From assembly GCA_945862215.1 (NCBI GenBank), contig CAMAXY010000001.1, forward strand, positions 1 to 64,000: 64,000 bases of DNA, given 5' to 3'. The DNA comes from Singulisphaera sp. GP187 (GTDB taxonomy: Bacteria; Planctomycetota; Phycisphaerae; Phycisphaerales; SM1A02). The notes under the pieces are model-generated. The model worked only from the letters and a program-made list of their open reading frames with translations. It had not been told where the DNA came from and did not search any database. This document shows positions 52,592 through 61,535 of the stretch, piece after piece. Position numbers and translations under genes: made by a program. Numbering within the stretch: position 1 is the stretch's first letter; each line of letters begins with the position of its first letter.

Positions 52592-54633
52592 TTCTTTTTT
52601 GCCTGCTCAAGAAGAAGATAGAACTCCTCACGAAGCCGCGCTTCAACAGCTGGATCAATACCTGGCGACCCACGAGCCTTCGAAACTCGTCCGAGTGTTT
52701 CGCGAGCCTCAGCTTGTGTCATCGCTGAAATTTGTTGAGTGGAGAGCGGAGGTGGTATCGCTGTGGAATCATCACCATTTCCTCCACGGCCACGGCGCGC
52801 GGCATCCGGAGCCGCAGTTCCTGCGCTCAAACTTCTTCGTTGCAATGATCGTGAGTCGCTTGAATTCGCTGCTGCTTTCGCATCACCTGTTTCGGTGCCG
52901 CTCTCTGAAGCCGCGGACCCTTTGGGCGCAATCGGGATCGAAGCGTCAGCCTTGGCAACTGAAACAACATCTGGCGGTGGCTCTTCGCCGTTGCCCGAAT
53001 TCTGAGAATTTATTGGCGAAGAAGTTGCTTCGCCACTCTTGGAAAGTCCCGCGGCTCTTACATCTGCTACGGCGGGCCCATAGCGTCGATCACGCAATGT
53101 TCTGGCAGCAAAATCTTGCGTTTCAGGATAATTAGCAACGAGCAAAGGATTCGCCACCGTTGCGCTGATCGTGAACTTCAGAACACCATTCGCATTTGGA
53201 GCATCCCAATTTTTTTCGATTCGATCAAAGACCCGTGATTCTCGAAGTTGGCGCTCCATCAGAAGGATGGCTTCGGCGGCGGTAATGCCTCCCTGAGGTT
53301 TCGCATTTCCTTGGACAGTCATTGGCGAGCCTTGAGTGAGCGCTATTGATTCAAGTTCGATTCCTTCTGGTGTGCATGAAGCAAGATCTGAAAGCAACTT
53401 TCCCATTGGCCAAGCAATCTTCTCATAATCGCGATACATCGCATTCTGTTTATCGGTTCGGATGAGAGTTCGTTCATATGCTGGGGCATCAGGCAAAAAC
53501 CACTGCAGATAAAGCAGTCGACTTCCCGAAAGGGCTGGTGGAGCAATTGCGATCAAGAACAACGCAGCGACAGCGATACGAATAGCGATCTTGGGTGTGC
53601 TTGCGGCAGAAACCATTCTCGCAAAGAATTCTTTGTGTTGTACCGCAACCTTTTCTTTGAGAGATGCGATGCGAGCAAGAGGTCCGCTCAGAGCGACTGC
53701 TGTGCCAATCAGGATTCCATTTCGCTGCCACCACAGATCATCAGTTGAACTGGATTCTGCTAATGTTCGAAATGATGGAAAACTTCCAGCGAGAGGTGCG
53801 ATAAGTCCATCGCTCTGTTCAAGAAGCACCGCGTTGAGAGCATCCAATGCTGGTTGGATGGATTGCTCTGGAATGTCAGCAAGAATTAGAGTTTCTGATG
53901 TGCTGCGAATGACAGAAGCGCGCCACTCGGTTTCATCAGTCCCATCTTCGCGCAGGGTTCGAAACGCGCTATGAATTCCATCCGAATAGGCAATAGATAT
54001 CGCGCCAGTCGCTCGTTCGAGGTGGACAGCGAGTGATTCAGGATTGCCTTGAAGAATCGCGCCAGTCACGAATGCGACGAGTGCCGCAATCGGAGGGGCA
54101 TAGATCACTTCAACTTGATCTTTCAATGAGGATGGGAGAAATGGTCCAGCGTTTGAAATTGGCCAATCAACCACTAATCCTATTCGGTCGTGGTCTGGAT
54201 CGGAGGTTGGCAGCAGGGCCGAATTCGTTCTCCATCTCGCAGCTCCACCCAAAAGAAAATTTTCAACCTGAAGCCTTAGCGCCATTTCCAATTGATCCGT
54301 GGAAGCGGGAGGCAACTTCAGGGTTCGACAAATGACATCACTTCCAGCAAGCATCACGACGGTTCGCGCTGCGAGATGTTGTTCAATCCAAGAACGAACA
54401 TCTTCAATCGCAGTTTGTCCGACGAATGATTCACATTCAATTATCTCAGTACGCCCATCAGCGATACGTGCCAAAACGGCATCGCAACTCACAAGAGTTC
54501 CCTCCGAAGATCTGACAGACAAAATCGCGACGCGACTTGGATCGGATGGGGGACTCGCTTGCTTCTTACCCGCTTTTTTTGCAGGCTTCTCGCTTGTCTC
54601 TTTGGTTTTCGTCTGTTTGAACTTCATGGACAT
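52588..54633 (-). CDS. gspL: GspL-like protein: PilM-type and PilN-type parts fused, plus shared C-terminal module
   Basis: The 681-residue protein has a Lys-rich start (1-30), an actin-like cytoplasmic domain of PilM/GspL type (about 35-300), a membrane segment at about 352-373 (IAIRIAVAALFLIAIAPPAL), a PilN-like periplasmic ferredoxin fold (about 380-495), a long polar linker with RRGRGG (about 510-628), and a final module starting PPLSTQQISAMTQAEARETL. GspL couples the GspE ATPase to the periplasmic assembly. The end module matches that of the GspC-like protein. It starts 7 bases after the gspK stop. Confidence 0.82.
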   Translation of the reverse strand: MSMKFKQTKTKETSEKPAKKAGKKQASPPSDPSRVAILSVRSSEGTLVSCDAVLARIADGRTEIIECESFVGQTAIEDVRSWIEQHLAARTVVMLAGSDVICRTLKLPPASTDQLEMALRLQVENFLLGGAARWRTNSALLPTSDPDHDRIGLVVDWPISNAGPFLPSSLKDQVEVIYAPPIAALVAFVTGAILQGNPESLAVHLERATGAISIAYSDGIHSAFRTLREDGTDETEWRASVIRSTSETLILADIPEQSIQPALDALNAVLLEQSDGLIAPLAGSFPSFRTLAESSSTDDLWWQRNGILIGTAVALSGPLARIASLKEKVAVQHKEFFARMVSAASTPKIAIRIAVAALFLIAIAPPALSGSRLLYLQWFLPDAPAYERTLIRTDKQNAMYRDYEKIAWPMGKLLSDLASCTPEGIELESIALTQGSPMTVQGNAKPQGGITAAEAILLMERQLRESRVFDRIEKNWDAPNANGVLKFTISATVANPLLVANYPETQDFAARTLRDRRYGPAVADVRAAGLSKSGEATSSPINSQNSGNGEEPPPDVVSVAKADASIPIAPKGSAASESGTETGDAKAAANSSDSRSLQRRSLSAGTAAPDAARRGRGGNGDDSTAIPPPLSTQQISAMTQAEARETLGRVSKARGSPGIDPAVEARLREEFYLLLEQAKKK

Positions 54634-54640
54634 TGTTGGT

Positions 54641-56077
54641 TTACGGTTCTCTGTACATCAGTATCTGCGCGGGCAGTGTCGAACGATCAACTGTCACAAT
54701 CATTTCCGATTCTCCACCGACAGTAATGGATCGTCCTCGACTCGTAATAGTAAAGACGAAGCTCTGGACATCTAGTTTTGGTGCGAGCGATGAAAGTATT
54801 TGCGGAGTCATTCCAGGAATATCAAGAACATCGGCAAGATTTGTCAGCCCCGTGACCTTGGCGTCACGTCTGGAGAGAAGACTATCGACAAGCTTGGGAT
54901 TCAGGTCGAAGACTTCTTTCAAGACTCTGCCAGAGACAGTGTTCACATTCATCTTGCCTGGTTCTGGCCGAGTGAATTCTTTCAGGGTGCACTCATTCAT
55001 AACTTTTCCAATTGCAGCTTTATCTAAATTCCCAGGTCCTGCTTGGGTGACGCCGCCAGTTGCACCACTGCTTCCACCGCTCGATCTTCCTGTTCGACCT
55101 TGTGTGGATGCTCCACCTGAACCTTTGCCGCCCGTCACCGCTCCGCCGGTCGAGTTCGCGCCTCCAGCGGCGGCCGCGCCTCCCTGAGAGAGTGTCGAAA
55201 GTGGAATCACCAAGAGTTGTTCGAGTCGCGCATTTGGAGTTTTCGCGTAGGCGAGAAGTGCGCTTGCTTGTGGTTCGGTCAGTCCCAATCGTTCAACGAC
55301 TTCCGCACTCGTTGCAGTCGCAAGATTCAATCGGTCTTCTCCGCTCGCGGCACGAGGAGATGTCAGGGAACTCGCTGTCAATAGTCCAGACAATCCAGCG
55401 TCAAGAATTCCATCGTGATTATCTTCTGGCCAAGTCTGCTCTCCGTCATCTTCATTGGGATCGAGTCGGCCATCCAAATTCCAATCTTCGCCACGAGTGG
55501 ATTCTGGCCAGACTCCAGCGACTAATTCCAATTCGGCAAAATTGCGAAAACTCGCGTTGCGGGGTTCATAGGACTTGCCTCGATTTTGGTAATACGATTT
55601 TTCAGCACCAAGCATCCCCGCATCTTCATTCGCATCTTTCCAATCGACGATTGCGCCGACGACATCAGGTGTCATGTCTTCAATATTCATCAACTCGGTA
55701 CTGTTGAGCAAATTGATATTGGCCTTGGAGTGTTCATCAAGTGGACCTGCACTTTCGATACCATCCAAAAAGTGGCGAATGTCATAGGTTCCAGTCTCTA
55801 AAGTTCCATATGAATTATCTTCAAGATCTAAGATCAAAGCGAGTGCGTCCTCGGGGTCAGGATTTTCCGTGTGGTATTCCATGATTGCGATCATCGTTTC
55901 GACGCCTGCTCGTGCGGCCCAACGAGCTTGAACGCGAGCGACGGCATCACTTCCCAAGACAGCTTGTCGAAATGAAAGAATCTGAAGACCAGCAACAATT
56001 GCTGCAGCGATAGCGACGGCCCAAATCACAATGACCAGTACAGAACCTCGTCGACTTTTAGCCGTGGCGAAATTCAA
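54641..56077 (-). CDS. gspK: Type II secretion minor pseudopilin GspK
   Basis: The 478-residue protein begins at TTG 56077 inside a TTGA overlap with the gspJ stop. The N-terminal helix RRGSVLVIVIWAVAIAAAIV has the GspK form. HSKANINLLNSTELMNIEDM (about 115-135) and GKMNVNTVSGRVLKEVFDL are the two helix-hairpin-helix-like GspK motifs. A Gly/Ser-rich insert is present around residues 300-345. GspK caps the pseudopilus tip with I and J. Confidence 0.88.
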   Translation of the reverse strand: MNFATAKSRRGSVLVIVIWAVAIAAAIVAGLQILSFRQAVLGSDAVARVQARWAARAGVETMIAIMEYHTENPDPEDALALILDLEDNSYGTLETGTYDIRHFLDGIESAGPLDEHSKANINLLNSTELMNIEDMTPDVVGAIVDWKDANEDAGMLGAEKSYYQNRGKSYEPRNASFRNFAELELVAGVWPESTRGEDWNLDGRLDPNEDDGEQTWPEDNHDGILDAGLSGLLTASSLTSPRAASGEDRLNLATATSAEVVERLGLTEPQASALLAYAKTPNARLEQLLVIPLSTLSQGGAAAAGGANSTGGAVTGGKGSGGASTQGRTGRSSGGSSGATGGVTQAGPGNLDKAAIGKVMNECTLKEFTRPEPGKMNVNTVSGRVLKEVFDLNPKLVDSLLSRRDAKVTGLTNLADVLDIPGMTPQILSSLAPKLDVQSFVFTITSRGRSITVGGESEMIVTVDRSTLPAQILMYREP

Positions 56078-57093
56078 TTTGGCCGAGCTCCAGTTCCTTG
56101 ATTTCCAGGCCGATTTCCGCTCATTCCACCACCTTGGCCGCCTTGCCCGCCCTGGCCACCTTGACCACCGCGGCCACCACCTGGGCCACCTTGTCCACCT
56201 TGACCACCGCGGCCGCCCATTTGTCCACCTTGTCCGCCGCGTCCACCTTGTCCACCTTGTCCGCCGCGTCCACCGCCGCCAGATAATCCATCAGCACCTT
56301 GCGTTCCCGCAATTCCTGCTGCTGCTGCTCCCGCAATCGCAGCATCTGCTGCAGCTTGCGCTGCTGCAACTTCGCCTCCTGCTGCGGACGCAGGATCTTC
56401 GGCGGGAGGTTCCTCATATGGAGGGGGAACACGATCGATCGGCACGATTGTTCGAAGGCTCATCAATTCACGGGAGTCAGCAAAAAAATCTGCGCCTTGT
56501 GCATCTCCTGCAGATGAAACTGTGACACGTAGTGCCACAGGCAGGCCATTGATGTCCGAGTCCCAAGAGTCATACCAATCAGTTCCGTCAGAAGCCTCGA
56601 TGTAAAGTCCGATGATCCCATCCATCATTGGTGCGGCTTTCCCACCGCCGCCTTCATTGTCATCTGGAACTGAATCGGATCTCATCCAGAGTGCGCTTCC
56701 GGATTCGTCATCGGTGACACGCAACTGAACTTCGTGTTCGATTCCATCACCTTCATAAGTCTTATTGCGAACGGGCGAGAGCTTGGTGGAATAGATCAGG
56801 ACGTCATTTCGAGGAAGATCACCGATGGGAGAATTGACAGAGTCGCCAGTCAACAAAATTCGGGTGTCGATCAGGTTGTCGCTGCGGATGACTTGCTGAA
56901 GTTCGCGTCGAATTTTGTCCAGTGCCGTATTTGCCCGCAAATGTGCGTTCAATCGAACTTTCGAACTCGCTCGAGCACGGGCGAGTTGGCTCAGAGAAGT
57001 CCCCAAGGTTCCAACGACGATGACGGCGATGATTCCCGCAATGATCAATTCGACAAGTGTGAATCCTCGACGAGTTATCTTATTTCGTGACAT
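56074..57093 (-). CDS. gspJ: Type II secretion minor pseudopilin GspJ with Gly/Gln-rich tail
   Basis: ATG 57093 has aagga 8 bases upstream; in-frame codons at 57102 and 57117 are less likely. The 339-residue product has leader MSRNKITRRG and pilin helix FTLVELIIAGIIAVIVVG with the normal Gly at -1. The central domain ends with TDWYDSWDSDINGLPVALRV, the GspJ hallmark (W..D..LP..VR). The last 70 residues are GGQ, GGRGGQ and GGPGG repeats, not a feature of classical GspJ. Confidence 0.87.
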   Translation of the reverse strand: MSRNKITRRGFTLVELIIAGIIAVIVVGTLGTSLSQLARARASSKVRLNAHLRANTALDKIRRELQQVIRSDNLIDTRILLTGDSVNSPIGDLPRNDVLIYSTKLSPVRNKTYEGDGIEHEVQLRVTDDESGSALWMRSDSVPDDNEGGGGKAAPMMDGIIGLYIEASDGTDWYDSWDSDINGLPVALRVTVSSAGDAQGADFFADSRELMSLRTIVPIDRVPPPYEEPPAEDPASAAGGEVAAAQAAADAAIAGAAAAGIAGTQGADGLSGGGGRGGQGGQGGRGGQGGQMGGRGGQGGQGGPGGGRGGQGGQGGQGGQGGGMSGNRPGNQGTGARPN

Positions 57094-57544
57094 TACTGCC
57101 ATCCTTCTTGGATTCAAAGTATTCCTGACGATCGATTGGTTCTGATGGAGCGCGCTCTGGATTTGGCTCGTCGCCTAGTCGTAAAGCAATTCGAGTTGCA
57201 CAGCGAAATTCTCGTCCGACTGGATCCGTGATAATCGCCAGAACTTCGCATGGCGCACCAGGGTCTGCCTTTTCGATATTGACTTGAAATTGAAAGTCGG
57301 GCCACGGTTCATCGCAATGACCAGAAAGATTGTGCGACTTCGGCCACAATTCTGGCCCTTCAACAAGAACGCTGGCAAGAAGTTCGTCAAGTAATGCTGC
57401 TGCCATTACAGCACGTTCGCCGCGCTGTTGATCCATCATCGCACGCGCAGCTAAAGAGACGACTGATCCAAGGCCGATCGCCAAAATAATACCGGCGATG
57501 ACGACTTCAATGAGTGCGAATGCTCGGCGAGAATTTTTTACCAC
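57080..57544 (-). CDS. gspI: Type II secretion minor pseudopilin GspI
   Basis: The 154-residue protein starts at GTG 57544, overlapping the gspH end by 7 bases. The leader is MVKNSRRA and the helix FALIEVVIAGIILAIGLG. Short size, position H-I-J and the ELLASV-type region after the helix fit GspI. Residue -1 before the processing site is Ala, not Gly. Confidence 0.8.
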   Translation of the reverse strand: MVKNSRRAFALIEVVIAGIILAIGLGSVVSLAARAMMDQQRGERAVMAAALLDELLASVLVEGPELWPKSHNLSGHCDEPWPDFQFQVNIEKADPGAPCEVLAIITDPVGREFRCATRIALRLGDEPNPERAPSEPIDRQEYFESKKDGSNVTK

Positions 57545-58110
57545 TTTTCGTCTCGCGTTCCATATTGATCAAGGTCAAGTGCCTCTCGAGTTTGAATCGC
57601 AGTTCCGCCCGCATCGAGTCGAGTTGGGACCATCGAATTCGAATCAAGTCTCAACACAGTATCGATCAATCCCGAGAGCAAATGCATCTCGACACTTGGC
57701 CGACCTCCTCCTGGAACGGAAGGAATCAGCCAGTCGGATCCTGAAACTTCAACGTCATCAATTGAAAGCCCAACCAATTCCATCCCTCTGGGAAGTGCGA
57801 CCGGCGAAAGGCGAATATCTGTGACCCATTCGTACTTCGAGCGTTCACCGTCTTCGCTTGTAGCCAACAGGTCGCGATCTTTGGTCAATATGGCGAACCA
57901 TCCCGTTTCTGGATCCTGCCAGAGTGCGATTTGCTGCGATGATGTTGCATCACGAAATGCGAACATAGAAAGCAGGTCACTCATTTTTGCAACAGCGTTT
58001 TCATGTTCGGTTTTAGTTGTTCGAGTAAGTCGAGGGACGATCATTGCGCTCAAGACGGCGAGAATCACCACCGCGACGATTACTTCAATCAATGTGAACG
58101 CTCGGCGCAT
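57538..58110 (-). CDS. gspH: Type II secretion minor pseudopilin GspH
   Basis: The 190-residue protein has a very short leader MRRA, then helix FTLIEVIVAVVILAVLSAMI with VPRLTRTTK. The C-terminal domain is beta-rich, as in GspH/FimT (ISRLSPVALP-type strand, GGGRPSVEMHLLSG). Ala at -1 as in GspG and GspI. It lies 8 bases after gspG. Confidence 0.82.
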   Translation of the reverse strand: MRRAFTLIEVIVAVVILAVLSAMIVPRLTRTTKTEHENAVAKMSDLLSMFAFRDATSSQQIALWQDPETGWFAILTKDRDLLATSEDGERSKYEWVTDIRLSPVALPRGMELVGLSIDDVEVSGSDWLIPSVPGGGRPSVEMHLLSGLIDTVLRLDSNSMVPTRLDAGGTAIQTREALDLDQYGTRDEKW

Positions 58111-58118
58111 GGTTTTCG

Positions 58119-58574
58119 CTACTCCTGGCCGTTGACGATGTCTTTGTTTTCGCCATCACCGCCTGGTTGTCCGTCAGCACCATAGGAAATCAAGTCAAAG
58201 TCTTTATTGATTTCACCAGGAACGATGATGATGTATGGATGTCCCCAAGGATCAAGGAGTGCTTTTTTGTTGTCAAGATATGGATCGTCCCCTTCAGTCA
58301 AGATGTCCAGCTCAAAATCTTCTGGACATCTGCTGAGTCCAGCTTCTGTCATGTACAGACGGACCTGATTCGCAAGTGAGGCCGCTTCTGTCTTTGCGCG
58401 TTTGTCCTTTGCAGACCCAATAAACTTGGTCAGTCGTGGGACAAAGATCGCAGCCATGATGGCGACGATCGTGACTGCCACAATGACTTCGATCAAACTG
58501 AATGCGCGCCGATTGAAGTTGCTTCGAAGTGCGCGACGATTGTTGGCAGAATGGAATGGTGGTTTGATAGACAT
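58119..58574 (-). CDS. gspG: Type II secretion major pseudopilin GspG
   Basis: The 151-residue protein starts at ATG 58574 (MSIKPPFHSANNRRALRS). The leader of 23 residues ends RRA and the helix is FSLIEVIVAVTIVAIMAAIF. GspG hallmarks follow: KDKRAKTEAASLANQVRLYM, LLDPWGHPYIIIVPGE and ISYGADGQPGGDGENKDI, the calcium-binding C-terminus. It builds the pseudopilus. A 55-base gap separates it from gspF. Confidence 0.93.
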   Translation of the reverse strand: MSIKPPFHSANNRRALRSNFNRRAFSLIEVIVAVTIVAIMAAIFVPRLTKFIGSAKDKRAKTEAASLANQVRLYMTEAGLSRCPEDFELDILTEGDDPYLDNKKALLDPWGHPYIIIVPGEINKDFDLISYGADGQPGGDGENKDIVNGQE

Positions 58575-58629
58575 TTGGACCTCGTAAAAAAACCAAATAA
58601 ATTTGAAAAGAGAAATATGGGAAGTAAAA

Positions 58630-59880
58630 TTATCCGCCAATGGCGGCTTGAAGATTGAGGAGTGGAAGAAGAATGCCGAGCAAGACAAATCCTGCCACGA
58701 GGCCCATCACAATGAGCAAAATGGGAGGGAGCGCCTTGGTAAAAACCTTGAGTGAATTATTGACTTGACGATCGAAAGCAGTCGCCGCATGCATCAACAT
58801 GGGCTCGAGTCGTCCCGAACGCTCTCCGATATTCACAATCTGAATGAGCAGTGGGGGGAATAATCCAGAACGCTCGAGTGGATCGGCCAACGAAGATCCT
58901 GTTGTGACACGCTCTTGCACTTCGTCGATCGCGGCCATCATTGCGGAATTTCCCAATGTGTCTCGAACGACTCGCAGAGCTTGCAAAATCGGAATACCTG
59001 CGGAGACGAGGGTTCCAAGAGTGCGTGTAAAACGAGCGACCGCAACGTCTCGAAGCAGAACGCCGACAATCGGAAGACGCAGCAGGGTGAGATCAACAAG
59101 CAATCGATTCTGCGGCTGAGAGATCCAACGTCTCCAGCCAATGATGGCCGTCACTGTCGCAAGAGCAATAGCCCACCACCATCCAGTGATGAATCCAGCG
59201 ATTCCCAAGAGAACTCTTGTTGGAAAAGGAAGTTCCACTCCGGGCTGCCCAGTGATCGGCGCCATCAGTCGCGGCAGCACAAACGTGATGAGCACAACAA
59301 CGCTGATCGAGATCAGCCCAGCGACGATCATCGGATAGACCGTTGCTCCGACAACTTCTCTTCTTAACTCAACGGATCGATCAAGAAGATCCGCCAATTG
59401 ATGCAAAACTTCAGCGTTGCGTCCCGAGGCATCCGCGGCGCGAAACATTCCGACGGTCATGTCATCGAAGGGGGGACCATATTCTTTCGCCGCCTGATGC
59501 AGCGGAACTCCAGCCTCGACACGTTCAATCAAAAAATCAAGAATGACTGGAAGCGCCCGCCCAGAAGCTTGACGTCGAACCGTACGCAATGATTGCATCA
59601 GTGGCAGGCCAGCTTCGAGCGCAGTTGCAATTTCGCGAATGAAACTGGTGAGATCTGTCCGCGATATCGAAGGTCGACCATTGAGGCGTCGATTCGAAAT
59701 GGAGATTTTCTTGGGTGAAGCAATTCGAGGCGATCTTCCTTGCGGCTCAGATTCATTTTCAATCGAAGTCGCAATGATTCCATTTCGGGTCAAGATGCCG
59801 ATGGCCTCTGCGCGATCCTCTGCTTGAATCGTTCCTCCGCTTGCTGCGGCACCGAGTCCTTGATATCGAAAAGTCGGCAT
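58630..59880 (-). CDS. gspF: Type II secretion inner-membrane platform protein GspF
   Basis: The 416-residue protein starts MPTFRYQGLGAAASGGTIQA and has two T2SSF domains: LTSFIREIATALEAGLPLMQ to about residue 210, and VARFTRTLGTLVSAGIPILQ from about 280. Three membrane segments are present. IVNIGERSGRLEPML is the conserved family motif. It anchors the assembly ATPase. Confidence 0.95.
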   Translation of the reverse strand: MPTFRYQGLGAAASGGTIQAEDRAEAIGILTRNGIIATSIENESEPQGRSPRIASPKKISISNRRLNGRPSISRTDLTSFIREIATALEAGLPLMQSLRTVRRQASGRALPVILDFLIERVEAGVPLHQAAKEYGPPFDDMTVGMFRAADASGRNAEVLHQLADLLDRSVELRREVVGATVYPMIVAGLISISVVVLITFVLPRLMAPITGQPGVELPFPTRVLLGIAGFITGWWWAIALATVTAIIGWRRWISQPQNRLLVDLTLLRLPIVGVLLRDVAVARFTRTLGTLVSAGIPILQALRVVRDTLGNSAMMAAIDEVQERVTTGSSLADPLERSGLFPPLLIQIVNIGERSGRLEPMLMHAATAFDRQVNNSLKVFTKALPPILLIVMGLVAGFVLLGILLPLLNLQAAIGG

Positions 59881-59888
59881 GGTGGTTC

Positions 59889-61532
59889 CTATGGCTCAAA
59901 GTCATCGACATCTTGCGTGGCACGCAGAACCTCGGGGATCGTCGTCATCCCAGATTGCGCCTTCAACATTCCGTCGTGTCGCATGACAGTGAAATCTGAA
60001 CCAGCCACTTCTTTCAATTCTGTCACGGAGAGTCGTTTTGTGATTCCGTTCCGCAGCGCCGGATTCATGCGAAGTAATTCGAAGAATCCTAATCGTGATT
60101 TGAATCCGGTCTTCCGGCATTCTTCGCATCCAACTGCTTTCCACTCGCCGCCTTCGAAGCCTGCAATCTCACTTGAAGTCAGCCGAGATTTCGTTTCATC
60201 ATTCAATGGCGTACGAACTTTGCAATGCACGCAGAGCCTTCTTCCCAGTCGTTGCGCCAGCAGTCCTTCAAGCACGCTTGCAACCAAGAATGGTTCCGCA
60301 CCCATGTCGACAAGTCGTCCGATGCTGGAAATGGCATCATTGGTGTGGAGCGTGGAAAGGATGAGATGTCCCGTGAGTGCAGATCGAATTGCAATGTCAA
60401 CAGTTTCGTTGTCTCGAATTTCACCCACCAGAATCACGTCTGGATCTTGACGAAGAATGGCGCGCAGGCCGATCGAGAAAGTCAATCCTCTTTTTGGATT
60501 GACGGGAATCTGATTCACCCCAGACAATTCGTATTCAACAGGGTCTTCAATCGTGATGATCTTCTTGCGCGGGTCATAGAGTTTGCTTAAAGCTGCATAG
60601 AGAGTTGTCGTTTTTCCTGATCCAGTCGGTCCAGTGACCAAGAGCAAGCCGTGCGGCTTTTCGATCAGCCGGTCCATTGTGTTTCGATGAGGCTCGCTCA
60701 TTCCCAAACTTTGCAAATCCAAAGCAAGATTGCTCTTGTCCAGAATACGCATCACAATGCTTTCGCCATAGATCGTTGGAACTGTCGAAACTCGCAAATC
60801 AACTTTTCTTCCTTCGAAGCGCAGCGTGATGTGGCCGTCCTGCGGGACATATCGCTCTGCAATATTCATCATTGCCATGATTTTCACGCGACCAATCAGC
60901 GCAGCTTGCAAATGCTTCGGCGGTGGAGGTTGTTCGATCAGCACGCCGTCCACGCGGTACTTGATCTTCAAGTCGTTTTCGAATGGCTCAATGTGAATAT
61001 CGCTTGTACGACTTTGAATCGCTTCCAGAATGAACAGATTGACAAGGTTGATCAGCGTTGGCTGTTCAGCCATGCGATGCACGTCGGCAGCTTCGATCGC
61101 ATCGACATTGTTATCCGATTCATTGGTCGTCGATTCGTCATTGCCGGCGAGCGATTCTGCAACGCGAGCGGCAGTTGTTCCATACGCACGCCGCATGAGT
61201 TCTCCGAAAGCCTCTGGTTCCACACCAAGTCTTGTCACGGGGAGTTTGGCGATCGCAGCGATTTCATCTGCGGCACCGACATCAAGCGGGTTAAACATCG
61301 CAACGATCAAGCGTCCACGTTCAATTCGAATGGGAACCGATCGAACTCGAACCGCGACTTCGGGAGTCAATAAATCAATCGCAGCTTGATCCGTCTCTGG
61401 TGGTTTTTCAACCCAAGAAATTCCTAGAATGCGACAACGCTCGCGAATTTTTGCAGCTTCATCCGTTGCACTCGGCGGAGTGAGATTGGCCTGCGTGGCT
61501 CCGAGTTGAAGATCGTTTGCCGCTGGTGTCAT
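59889..61532 (-). CDS. gspE: Type II secretion assembly ATPase GspE
   Basis: The 547-residue ATPase has an N-terminal MshEN-like domain (to about 150), then SRTSDIHIEPFENDLKIKYR, Walker A GPTGSGKTTTLYAALSKL, Asp box TIEDPVEYELSGVNQIPVN, Walker B QDPDVILVGEIRDNETVDIA, the His box LSTLHTNDAISS, and a zinc site of two CxxC pairs (CVHC, CEEC). The zinc site marks GspE/PilB rather than PilT. It powers pseudopilus assembly. Confidence 0.95.
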   Translation of the reverse strand: MTPAANDLQLGATQANLTPPSATDEAAKIRERCRILGISWVEKPPETDQAAIDLLTPEVAVRVRSVPIRIERGRLIVAMFNPLDVGAADEIAAIAKLPVTRLGVEPEAFGELMRRAYGTTAARVAESLAGNDESTTNESDNNVDAIEAADVHRMAEQPTLINLVNLFILEAIQSRTSDIHIEPFENDLKIKYRVDGVLIEQPPPPKHLQAALIGRVKIMAMMNIAERYVPQDGHITLRFEGRKVDLRVSTVPTIYGESIVMRILDKSNLALDLQSLGMSEPHRNTMDRLIEKPHGLLLVTGPTGSGKTTTLYAALSKLYDPRKKIITIEDPVEYELSGVNQIPVNPKRGLTFSIGLRAILRQDPDVILVGEIRDNETVDIAIRSALTGHLILSTLHTNDAISSIGRLVDMGAEPFLVASVLEGLLAQRLGRRLCVHCKVRTPLNDETKSRLTSSEIAGFEGGEWKAVGCEECRKTGFKSRLGFFELLRMNPALRNGITKRLSVTELKEVAGSDFTVMRHDGMLKAQSGMTTIPEVLRATQDVDDFEP

Positions 61533-61535
61533 GGT

